Assembly: GCA_045585955.1 (NCBI GenBank)
Contig: JAZMZK010000100.1
Coordinates: 1-15,430 of the forward strand
Direction: 5' to 3'
Length of the DNA stretch: 15,430 nt
From: SIG78 sp045585955
GTDB lineage: Bacteria > Verrucomicrobiota > Lentisphaeria > Victivallales > Victivallaceae
The notes under the pieces were generated by a model. It was not told the DNA's origin. It searched no databases and saw nothing but the letters and a program-made list of their open reading frames with translations. Numbering within the stretch: position 1 is the stretch's first letter; each line of letters starts with the position of its first letter. Both the position numbers and the translations under genes were made by a program. Of this stretch, positions 7,348-13,976 are shown one piece after another.

Positions 7348-8865
7348 ATGAAAAAACAGCTTACTGTAATAGCCTCGGCAACCGCCATTTGCAGCAGCGC
7401 CGCCATCCAGCCGGCGGTGGCGATCCGTTTTGACGACAACCACACCATTGAGCGTTGGGAAACGCTGGCAGCCATTTTCCGGAAATACGATGCCCGGTTC
7501 AGCTGTTCCATTATCCCCATGTATGGCGAAGAAAAGGATCCCCAGTGGTGCCAAAAGATCTGTCAGCTGGAAAGCGAAGGCTTTGAAATCATGGATCACA
7601 CCCCCCAGCACACCACGGTCACCGTGACATTCCCGGAGGGTGATCAGCGCTTGGAAACGCTGAAAACTGCCCCATTTGTGGATCACATCTACAAAACTAA
7701 AGTTTGTTTAAAGGCTTATCCGGCAAGCACTTCGTTCAGTCAGCCTTTTCAGGTGAAGATCTTTGATAAAAACAAAGTCGTTGCCACGAATAAAACGCCT
7801 TTCAAACTTGCCCGGCGGATGAATTTTGAAATCGATGGCAAATTCTATTTCCTGAACCGCACGAAGAAACCCGATGTGTTTGAATTGGTGACCCTTTGGG
7901 AAGAAGATAATGTGGCTTTGCCCGATGGCGTAGTTACCGCCCGCCGCTGTTTGAAAGAACGCTTTGAACTTGCCGAAGGCGGATACGATTTTCTGATACA
8001 GTGTTCGCAGGAGGGCTTCCGCAAGATCGGACTTAAAAAGATGCCCCGGGTATGGATCCAGCCCGGCGGAAATTATCCCCACTTGGGTATAGAAAAGCTG
8101 ATTGCGGCGTTGCGCAAATATAACTATATTTCCGCATCCCGCAGCCAGAATGAATCAATGAAAGGCTATCTTGATCCGGAGTTTGAAGATCGCAGATTTT
8201 CCATGCGTTGGGGAGATTTCAATCTTGAAAAACTCAAGTTTGAGCCGCAGAAAACCCGCATTGCTGATACCCTTGCCTGCCGCAAAGTTGCTATCGGCTC
8301 CAGCCACATAACCCCGGCCCGGCGAGATGGCAAGCTCAAAGAGTATGCTGCCATGTACGAACTTTTGCTGCCCTGGCTCAAAGAAAATAACATTAAAGTT
8401 ATCACCCAAAGCGAGCTTACCGAACATTTGCGGGATACAAAAATCGATCCCAACGAAAATATCATGCCTTCATTGGCAAGAGATATTGACGAAAACAACC
8501 GCCCCGATGGCTATTTCTGGCGCAGAGGCTGCTCTTGGGATAAATCCACGGAAACGATTTTTCTTAAAGGCAAAGGTGCGCTGTTAAAAGTCAAAGAGTT
8601 GTGCGGTTTGCCCAAGTGCAAAGTCAGATTTGCTATGGAAGTTCAGGGCAGGGTACATGGCAAATTGACCATTCAGTTGATCGATTCGCTGAAAAATCCT
8701 TGCGGAAAGATTGAAATACCTTTGAATGAATTTTCCAAAGATTGGACAACGAAAGAATTGGTATTCGATATACCCGAAAATTGTGCTGCTTTGAATTTTG
8801 CCATAACTGCCGATAAACCGGCCAACTGTAAAGTTCGCAAACTGGATTTGCGTGCAGCAAAGTAA
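7348..8865 (+). CDS. Secreted polysaccharide deacetylase-like protein (NodB/CE4-like), copy 1
   Basis: The start is set at ATG 7348 (505 aa), because it begins a signal peptide (MKKQLTVIASATAICSSAA) identical in layout to the copy at 9003; an in-frame TTG at 7330 overlaps the previous gene and is less likely. Right after the signal comes AVAIRFDDNH, matching NodB motif 1 (D29 presumed base, D30 metal ligand). MDHTPQHTT carries motif 2 (H84 and H88, metal ligands). Later blocks RVWIQPGG (234-241) and AIGSSHITPA (315-324, H320) fit the distal barrel motifs. Between motif 2 and RVWIQPGG lies about 140 residues, much more than a minimal NodB barrel, with beta-rich character (95-225). Residues about 385-505 form a C-terminal sandwich that may bind carbohydrate. 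The predicted reaction is metal-dependent removal of acetyl groups from a polysaccharide outside the cytoplasm. Last gene of the long operon, before the terminator at 8886. Confidence 0.88.
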   Translation: MKKQLTVIASATAICSSAAIQPAVAIRFDDNHTIERWETLAAIFRKYDARFSCSIIPMYGEEKDPQWCQKICQLESEGFEIMDHTPQHTTVTVTFPEGDQRLETLKTAPFVDHIYKTKVCLKAYPASTSFSQPFQVKIFDKNKVVATNKTPFKLARRMNFEIDGKFYFLNRTKKPDVFELVTLWEEDNVALPDGVVTARRCLKERFELAEGGYDFLIQCSQEGFRKIGLKKMPRVWIQPGGNYPHLGIEKLIAALRKYNYISASRSQNESMKGYLDPEFEDRRFSMRWGDFNLEKLKFEPQKTRIADTLACRKVAIGSSHITPARRDGKLKEYAAMYELLLPWLKENNIKVITQSELTEHLRDTKIDPNENIMPSLARDIDENNRPDGYFWRRGCSWDKSTETIFLKGKGALLKVKELCGLPKCKVRFAMEVQGRVHGKLTIQLIDSLKNPCGKIEIPLNEFSKDWTTKELVFDIPENCAALNFAITADKPANCKVRKLDLRAAK

Positions 8866-8885
8866 CAATCTTAAAAAAAAAAGTT

Positions 8886-8927
8886 GCAGGCAGATTGATT
8901 TTTTGATCGATCTGCTTGCTTTTTTTT
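8886..8927 (+). terminator. Strong intrinsic terminator after the first deacetylase gene
   Basis: Arms 8886-8899 and 8906-8919 pair over 14 positions, two of them G-U, around a six-base loop, and are followed by eight T residues (8920-8927). A run of ten A residues (8873-8882) lies just upstream, so the structure could also stop transcription from the opposite strand. It ends the operon that begins at or before 72 and separates the two deacetylase copies transcriptionally. Confidence 0.88.
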
Positions 8928-8930
8928 GAA

Positions 8931-8958
8931 TTGGCACTATTTTACGAAAATATGTTAT
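8931..8958 (+). promoter_or_regulatory. Putative sigma70-type promoter for the second deacetylase
   Basis: TTGGCA at 8931-8936 (five of six to the -35 consensus), a 16-base spacer and TGTTAT at 8953-8958 (four of six to the -10) lie between the terminator and the next gene. An AGGAAA ribosome binding site follows at 8989-8994, eight bases before ATG 9003. The match is moderate, but the strong terminator just upstream makes some promoter here necessary if the gene is expressed. Confidence 0.45.
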
Positions 8959-9002
8959 TGTGTTGATTTTACCAATCCAATCAAGTTCAGGAAAGTTATA
9001 TT

Positions 9003-10523
9003 ATGAAAAAACAACTTGCTTTACTTGCATTTGCAACTGCCCTTTGCAGCAGTGCCGCCATCCAGCCCGCGGTGGCGATCCGTTTTGACGACAACCACAA
9101 TGTTGAACGGTGGGAAGCTCTGGCAAAGGTATTCCGTAAACACAATGTGCGCTTCAGCTTTTCCATTATCCCCATGTTCTCAAATCAAAATGATCCAGAG
9201 TGGTGCAAAAAGATCTGTCAACTGCAAGCCGAAGGCTTTGAAGTTATGGATCACACCCCCCAGCATACCACGGTTACTGTAACGCTGCCTGCCGGTGATC
9301 CAAGACTGGAAACACTGAAAACAGCTCCCTTTGTGGATCATATTTATAAAAATAAAGTTTGCATAAAGTGTTATCCGGCAGAGAGTAAATTCAGTGCCCC
9401 CTTTGTCGTGAAAATCTTTGATAAAAACAAAATTACCGCCACGGATAAAACACCCTTCAAGCTTGCCCGGCGGATGAATTTTGAAATTGACGGCAAGCAC
9501 TATTATCTCACCACCACAGATCAAGTTGGAGTGTTTAAATTGATAACCATTTGGGATGAAGATAATGTGGTATTGCCGGATGGCGAAAAAACTGCCCGCC
9601 GCTGCTTGAAGGAAAGTTTTGACCTTGCCGAAGGCGGATACGATTTTCTGATACAGTGTTCACAAGATGGCTTCCGCAAGATCGGGCTTAAAAAGATGCC
9701 CCGGGTATGGATCCAGCCGGGCGGATATTATCCGCATCTTGGCATCAAGAAACTGGCAAATGCCTTGCGTAAATATAGCTACATATCTGGTTCGTGCCAG
9801 CAGAATGGCTCCATGAAAGGTTATCTTGATCCGGAGTTTGAAGAGCGCAGATTCTCCATGCTCTGGGGTGACTTCAACTTTGAAAAACTTCAGTTTGCCC
9901 CCCAGAAGACCCGCATTGCCGACACGCTTGCCTGCCGCAAAGTCGCTATCGGTTCCAGCCACATAACCCCGGCCCAGCGGGATGGCAAGCTCAAAGAATA
10001 TGCTGCCATGTATGAACAGCTGTTGCCCTGGCTAAAAGCCAATAATATCAAAGTCATGACTCAAAGCGAACTTGCAGAATACTTGCGGGATACAAAAATC
10101 GATCCCAACGAAAATATCATGCCTTCATTGGCAAATGATATTGATGGAAACAACCGCCCCGATGGATATATCTGGCGCCGGGGATGTGGTGCGTGGGATA
10201 AATCCACGGCAACGATTTCGCTTAAAGGTAAAGGTGCTCTGCTGAAAGTTAAAGAGTTGTGCGGTTTACCCAAGTGCAAAGTCAGATTTGCTATGGAAGT
10301 TCAGGGCAGGGTATATGGCAAAGTGACCATTCAGTTGATCGATTCGCTGAAAAAGCCTTGCGGAATGTTTGAAATACCCTTAAATGAAAATTCAAAGGAC
10401 TGGCAAGCCAAAGAATTGGTGTTTGATATCCCCGAAAAGTGTGCCGCATTGAATTTTGCAGTAACCACCGGCAAGCCCGCAGCCTGCAAAGTACGCAGCC
10501 TTGATTTGCGAACTGTAAAGTAA
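9003..10523 (+). CDS. Secreted polysaccharide deacetylase-like protein (NodB/CE4-like), copy 2
   Basis: This 506-aa protein is collinear with the product of the gene at 7348, with roughly four-fifths of residues identical by eye and one extra residue (RRGCGAWDK against RRGCSWDK). All presumed active-site residues are kept: RFDDNH with D29 and D30, DHTPQHTT with H84 and H88, RVWIQPGG, and AIGSSHITPA. The signal peptide (MKKQLALLAFATALCSSAA) is also shared. Divergence is uneven. Residues about 120-180 of the inserted beta-rich segment and parts of the N-terminus vary most, while the C-terminal sandwich is almost unchanged, even at DNA level. It is the product of a tandem duplication, separated from copy 1 by a terminator and probably driven by its own promoter, so the two copies may be expressed under different conditions or act on different acetylation patterns. 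Substrate is not known. Confidence 0.88.
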   Translation: MKKQLALLAFATALCSSAAIQPAVAIRFDDNHNVERWEALAKVFRKHNVRFSFSIIPMFSNQNDPEWCKKICQLQAEGFEVMDHTPQHTTVTVTLPAGDPRLETLKTAPFVDHIYKNKVCIKCYPAESKFSAPFVVKIFDKNKITATDKTPFKLARRMNFEIDGKHYYLTTTDQVGVFKLITIWDEDNVVLPDGEKTARRCLKESFDLAEGGYDFLIQCSQDGFRKIGLKKMPRVWIQPGGYYPHLGIKKLANALRKYSYISGSCQQNGSMKGYLDPEFEERRFSMLWGDFNFEKLQFAPQKTRIADTLACRKVAIGSSHITPAQRDGKLKEYAAMYEQLLPWLKANNIKVMTQSELAEYLRDTKIDPNENIMPSLANDIDGNNRPDGYIWRRGCGAWDKSTATISLKGKGALLKVKELCGLPKCKVRFAMEVQGRVYGKVTIQLIDSLKKPCGMFEIPLNENSKDWQAKELVFDIPEKCAALNFAVTTGKPAACKVRSLDLRTVK

Positions 10524-10566
10524 TAATTTTTTTTATTTAGTTGATTTTTGATAAAAATGCTGAAAA

Positions 10567-10586
10567 AAAACGCTGATGAGCGTTTT
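10567..10586 (+). terminator. Weak candidate terminator after the second deacetylase
   Basis: AAAACGCT and AGCGTTTT form an 8-bp stem around a GATG loop. Only four T residues belong to the 3' arm and no separate U tract follows, so termination may be partial. The rest of the 153-base gap (10524-10676) is AT-rich and must hold the promoter of the aminotransferase unit if transcription does stop here; TTGCAA (10632-10637) with TATAAA (10655-10660), 17 bases apart, is the best match but leaves a very short leader. Confidence 0.45.
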
Positions 10587-10676
10587 GTAATTTGGATTAT
10601 TGCATTTTTGGTTGTAAATTATATGGATGTGTTGCAAACAAATATCTGTTAATTTATAAAAACAAGAGAGATTAAA

Positions 10677-11864
10677 ATGCAGGATTTACAGAAAATTACA
10701 GGTTTCATGGGTGGACTTACCCCTTCAGCAACTCTGGCTATCACCGCAAAAGCCAAGGCTTTGAAAGCCGAAGGTTTGGATGTGTGCAGCATGGCTGCCG
10801 GTGAACCGGACTTTGATACCCCCAAGGCTGTGAAAGATGCCTGTATTCAGGCGTTGAATGAAAGCAAAGTGTATTACACTCCCGCCAGCGGCTTGCCGGA
10901 ACTGCGCAAACTGGTAGCAAAAAAGTTCACCGAAGAAAATAATGTACCCTGTACCTTCGAGCAGTGTGTAGTTGCTCCCGGAGCCAAGTTTTCGGTGTTC
11001 AGCGCTATTGCAGCTCTTTGCGGCCCCGGCGATGAAGTGATCATTCCGGCACCTTTCTGGTTGAGCTATCCGGAAATGGTCAGCACCACCGGCGCCAAGC
11101 CCGTGATCGTCAATACCAAGGCGGAAAACAACTTTGAGCTGGTTCCGGAAGAATTGGAAGCTGCGGTTACAGATAAAACCAAGCTGATGATCCTGACCAC
11201 TCCTTCCAACCCCACCGGGGCGGTTTATTCCAAAGCCAAGTTGGAAGCTATTGGTAATATTGCAGTGAAACACAATTTTATGATCCTGGCAGACGAAATC
11301 TACGAAAAGCTGGTTTACGATGCAGATAAACCCCATATCAGTATTGCATCGCTTTCCGAAGAGATCCGCAATCTGACCATTACTGTCAACGGTTGCAGCA
11401 AGGCTTACAGCATGACCGGCTGGCGTATCGGCTTTTTGACCGCTCCTTTGTGGCTTGCCAAGCGTATTATCGCTTTCCAGAGCCACACCACCAGCAATGT
11501 AACGACCTTTGCCCAGTACGGTGCCATTGCTGCATTGGAAGGCAAAGCCGATGCGGATATTGAAAATATGCGTCAGGCATTCGCCAAACGCCGCGACCTT
11601 ATTTACTCTCTGGTAAGCAAGATCGACGGCATCAAGTGTCTGCGTCCCCAGGGAGCTTTCTATCTGTTGTGCGATATCTCTGCATTCGGCATGGGCAGCG
11701 ATGAATTCTGTACCCGTTTGCTGGAAGAAGAAAAACTTGCGGCTATCCCTTGCAGCAGCTTTGGTGCTGATAACATGATCCGTTTCTCTTACGCTTGCAG
11801 CGAAGAAAACATTCGCAAAGCTGCCGAACGGCTTGAAAAGTTTGTGGCCAAACTTGCCAAGTAA
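10677..11864 (+). CDS. PLP-dependent class I aminotransferase (aspartate/prephenate type Ib)
   Basis: The 395-aa protein is a full-length fold-type I aminotransferase of the Ib subgroup. Visible motifs are AAGEPDFDTP (40-49), YYTPASGLPELR (66-77), SNPTG (177-181, N178), ADEIYEKLVY (205-214, D206 and Y209), GCSKAYSMTGWRIGF (239-253, with K242 as the Schiff-base lysine and R250), and MIRFSYA (367-373, R369 binding the substrate carboxylate). Enzymes of this group transfer amino groups between aspartate and 2-oxoglutarate in the cytoplasm, and some also accept prephenate for aromatic amino acid synthesis; the sequence alone does not decide between these. Start supported by AGAGAG at 10665-10670. 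Not linked in function to the polysaccharide genes upstream. The next gene begins 32 bases after its stop with no terminator between, so co-transcription is likely. Confidence 0.93.
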   Translation: MQDLQKITGFMGGLTPSATLAITAKAKALKAEGLDVCSMAAGEPDFDTPKAVKDACIQALNESKVYYTPASGLPELRKLVAKKFTEENNVPCTFEQCVVAPGAKFSVFSAIAALCGPGDEVIIPAPFWLSYPEMVSTTGAKPVIVNTKAENNFELVPEELEAAVTDKTKLMILTTPSNPTGAVYSKAKLEAIGNIAVKHNFMILADEIYEKLVYDADKPHISIASLSEEIRNLTITVNGCSKAYSMTGWRIGFLTAPLWLAKRIIAFQSHTTSNVTTFAQYGAIAALEGKADADIENMRQAFAKRRDLIYSLVSKIDGIKCLRPQGAFYLLCDISAFGMGSDEFCTRLLEEEKLAAIPCSSFGADNMIRFSYACSEENIRKAAERLEKFVAKLAK

Positions 11865-11883
11865 AAAGCAAGTCTGATATTCC

Positions 11884-11888
11884 GGAGG
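11884..11888 (+). promoter_or_regulatory. Shine-Dalgarno that fixes the lipoprotein start
   Basis: GGAGG lies eight bases before ATG 11897 but only two before the in-frame TTG at 11891. That selects the ATG as the true start of the lipoprotein gene. Confidence 0.75.
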
Positions 11889-11896
11889 TTTTGTTT

Positions 11897-12379
11897 ATGA
11901 AATTTCTGAAATATTATTTGATGCCTGCCGCTGTTGGTATGCTTGCATTTACCGGATGCAGTACCACTGACGGCGGTAAGGCTGCGGAGGCTCAACCGAA
12001 GATCAGCGAAATTGCCCCCATTCAACTTAACGCAGTGATTGCTCAAGGAAAAACGCAGGGCGAAATGCTGCTGAAAGCCTGTCAAACTAAAGACTATAAA
12101 CAGGCAGCAAAACTCAATATCGGTGACAGTAAAAACAAGTTTTCGCAAAACCGGTTTGATCGTTTGGTGAAGGTGTTCGATCAGTTTGGAGGCATCAGCA
12201 GTTATGCCTATATGGGCGATATGAATATGAAGCCGGTGCGGCGGCTCTTCTGGCGTGTTTCGTTTAAAGGCAGCGTAAAAGCCCCGGCAGCTGCTGATCG
12301 TGATATGCTTTTTGAAGTGCGTATAGCTATGCTGAACGGCGAATGCCGTATTGTTGGCTTCGGGCTTTTGCCTGTATGA
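11897..12379 (+). CDS. Small predicted lipoprotein of unknown function
   Basis: Starting from ATG 11897, the protein is 160 aa. It opens with two lysines and a hydrophobic stretch (MKFLKYYLMPAAVGMLAFTGC), with Cys21 in a lipobox-like AFTGC followed by STT, so it should be lipid-modified and anchored in an envelope membrane. The mature part has a helical, Gln/Lys-rich first half with repeated acid-base patches (NAVIAQGKTQGEMLLKACQTKDYKQ, split across 37-61) and a second half that alternates like beta strands (RRLFWRVSFKGSV, MLFEVRIAMLNGECRIVGF). This layout is reminiscent of small NTF2-like or DUF4019-type lipoproteins, but I cannot name a family. It sits 15 bases before lexA and shares its orientation, so the two are probably co-transcribed. 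A link to DNA damage is not implied by the sequence. Confidence 0.85.
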   Translation: MKFLKYYLMPAAVGMLAFTGCSTTDGGKAAEAQPKISEIAPIQLNAVIAQGKTQGEMLLKACQTKDYKQAAKLNIGDSKNKFSQNRFDRLVKVFDQFGGISSYAYMGDMNMKPVRRLFWRVSFKGSVKAPAAADRDMLFEVRIAMLNGECRIVGFGLLPV

Positions 12380-12394
12380 TAAGGAGCAGTATTT

Positions 12395-13015
12395 ATGAAA
12401 TCGCTTACAGAAAAACAAAAGAAAATGCTGGACTTTATCGATGATTTTCAGGATAAAGAAGGTATGGCGCCGACGGTTTATGAAATAGCTGATCACTTCG
12501 GAATCAAGACCTCCACGGTTTTTGCTCATTTGAAAGCGTTGCAGCGGAAAAATCAGATTTCCCGCACCAGCAAGGCGCGTAGTATAGCTGTGAATCGTAA
12601 AAACCGGGCGGTTCCCCACATGTCGTTTGCGCTTTCAATACCGCTGTTGGGCAGGATAAATGCCGGAATGCCCGCAGATAGTCCGGCAGTGCCGGATGGC
12701 GAATTTCAGGTCAGCGGAAAATATGCTGATCTGGTTCAGAAAGGAGTGCTTTTTGCCCTGCAAGTCAGTGGCGAAAGCATGCGTGATCTGGGCATATTTG
12801 ATGGCGATATAGTATTGGTGCAGAAAGATTCCCCAGTAAAAAATGGCGATGTTGTAGTAGCTCTGGTCAATAACGAAACAACCGTTAAAAGTTATTATCA
12901 CAAAAACGGCAAGATCGAATTGCATCCGGCAAATCCAGCCTACCGCATACAAATATATCCGGCAAATGAAGTTGTTCTGCAAGGTAAAGTTATAGCTCTG
13001 CATCGGGAGTTTTAA
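12395..13015 (+). CDS. lexA: LexA repressor
   Basis: The 206-aa product has the full LexA layout. The N-terminal winged helix-turn-helix starts LTEKQKKMLDFIDDF and continues PTVYEIADHFGI and STVFAHLKALQRK (residues 4-52). The autocleavage site is Ala90-Gly91 in LLGRINAGMP. The catalytic dyad is Ser128 in VSGESM and Lys165 in TTVKSYY, followed by the conserved IELHPANPAY block (174-183). RecA filaments stimulate self-cleavage, which lifts repression of SOS genes in the cytoplasm. AAGGAG at 12381-12386 is eight bases before the ATG. I see no Escherichia- or Bacillus-type SOS box just upstream, so the operator of this lineage is either different or further up, before the aminotransferase. The ankyrin gene follows after three bases, implying coupling. 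Confidence 0.95.
   Translation: MKSLTEKQKKMLDFIDDFQDKEGMAPTVYEIADHFGIKTSTVFAHLKALQRKNQISRTSKARSIAVNRKNRAVPHMSFALSIPLLGRINAGMPADSPAVPDGEFQVSGKYADLVQKGVLFALQVSGESMRDLGIFDGDIVLVQKDSPVKNGDVVVALVNNETTVKSYYHKNGKIELHPANPAYRIQIYPANEVVLQGKVIALHREF
13005..13009 (+). promoter_or_regulatory. Shine-Dalgarno supporting a TTG start for the ankyrin gene
   Basis: GGGAG inside the end of lexA lies nine bases before TTG 13019. The next in-frame ATG (13073) has no such site and would remove the positively charged N-terminus preceding the membrane helix. Confidence 0.6.
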
Positions 13016-13018
13016 GTT

Positions 13019-13846
13019 TTGACTGCATGCAAAAGCAACCGAGTATGGCGTAAGATCCTGCCGCTTACCGGCATGGTCTGCGCTATTTCTTTTCTGGGAT
13101 GGCTGCTGATTGAAAAAACTCCCCTCAATGCCGGAACTGCCGATAAGGAATATGCAGAAGCCCCGGAAACAGCTTTGAATGAAAAATTGATTGCAGCAGC
13201 TGAAAAAGGTGATTATCTGCTGGTTAAATACCTGTTAAGTAAAAAAGCCAACTGCAATTATCTGGGCAAAAATGGAAAAACTGCTTTAACTGCCGCTGCC
13301 GCCCGGGGCAATAATGAGTGTTTGATCATTCTGCTGCAAGCCGGGGCTGATCCGGAAATAACCGATAAACTGAATAAATCAGCTCTTGTGCTGGCTGCCG
13401 AAAAAGATCATGCCGGAACAGTCAAACAGCTTTTGAGGTTCAATGCAGATATCAATGGCGGCAGCCGGACAGGACGAACTGCCTTGCAGGCTGCTGCCAG
13501 AACCGGCGCCCGTAATGCGCTATTGCTTTTGCTCAAACATAAAGCCGAGTTATGGCCCGGCAGCAGCGAGGGCAGGGGCGCATTGATAAGTGCAGTGCAG
13601 CATAAACACGAAGATATCGCATTGATTTTATTGCAGGCGGGCGCCAACCCTGAAGAGTGCGACCCGGTCGGTAACAGTGTGTTGATGGCAGCATCTGCCA
13701 ACGGCAGTTCCAAGCTGGTCAAAACTCTGTTGAAAAACAAATTTGTAAATGTCGAGCATACCAATAACTCCGGCGAAAACGCACTTGACCTTGCTATAAA
13801 AAACGGTCATAGCGACATTGCAAAATTGTTGAAAAACAATCAATAA
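13019..13846 (+). CDS. Membrane-anchored ankyrin-repeat protein
   Basis: The 275-aa protein appears to start at TTG 13019, three bases after lexA stops. Residues 8-12 are basic (RVWRK) and 13-31 are hydrophobic (ILPLTGMVCAISFLGWLLI), so this is a signal anchor or signal peptide that places the rest outside the cytoplasm. From about residue 54 to the end there are six to seven ankyrin repeats of about 33 residues. Typical pieces are GKTALTAAAARGNNECLIIL, LLQAGADPE, GRTALQAAARTGARNALLLL, LLQAGANPEE, NSVLMAASANGSSKLVKTLL and NALDLAIKNGHSDIAKLL. Ankyrin repeats bind other proteins; partner and role here are not known. A periplasmic ankyrin protein translationally coupled to lexA is not a combination I recognise as standard. 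The pairing may be accidental operon packing. Confidence 0.88.
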   Translation: MTACKSNRVWRKILPLTGMVCAISFLGWLLIEKTPLNAGTADKEYAEAPETALNEKLIAAAEKGDYLLVKYLLSKKANCNYLGKNGKTALTAAAARGNNECLIILLQAGADPEITDKLNKSALVLAAEKDHAGTVKQLLRFNADINGGSRTGRTALQAAARTGARNALLLLLKHKAELWPGSSEGRGALISAVQHKHEDIALILLQAGANPEECDPVGNSVLMAASANGSSKLVKTLLKNKFVNVEHTNNSGENALDLAIKNGHSDIAKLLKNNQ

Positions 13847-13852
13847 TCAAGA

Positions 13853-13876
13853 AAAAACGCATTTGTGCTTGTTTTT
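13853..13876 (+). terminator. Weak candidate terminator after the ankyrin gene
   Basis: AAAAACGCA (13853-13861) can pair with TGC (13866-13868) and GTTTTT (13871-13876) across a two-base bulge, around a four-base loop. It is A/T-heavy with a short T tract and overlaps the -35 region of the next promoter, so its efficiency is doubtful. Confidence 0.35.
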
Positions 13877-13896
13877 AACAGTTTAAGTGCTATATT
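13869..13896 (+). promoter_or_regulatory. Extended -10 promoter for the sugar kinase
   Basis: TATATT at 13891-13896 (five of six to TATAAT) is preceded by TG at 13888-13889 with one base between, an extended -10. A poor -35 (TTGTTT, 13869-13874) is 16 bases upstream, as expected for extended -10 promoters. It leaves a leader of about 75 bases before ATG 13977, with AAGGA at 13964-13968. Confidence 0.55.
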
Positions 13897-13976
13897 AACA
13901 CGGTTCAGCTAAATTAAAACCAATAGAGGTATTAAAAAATCCTCAAAATCGTCAATATAAAAGAAGGATAAAAAAC

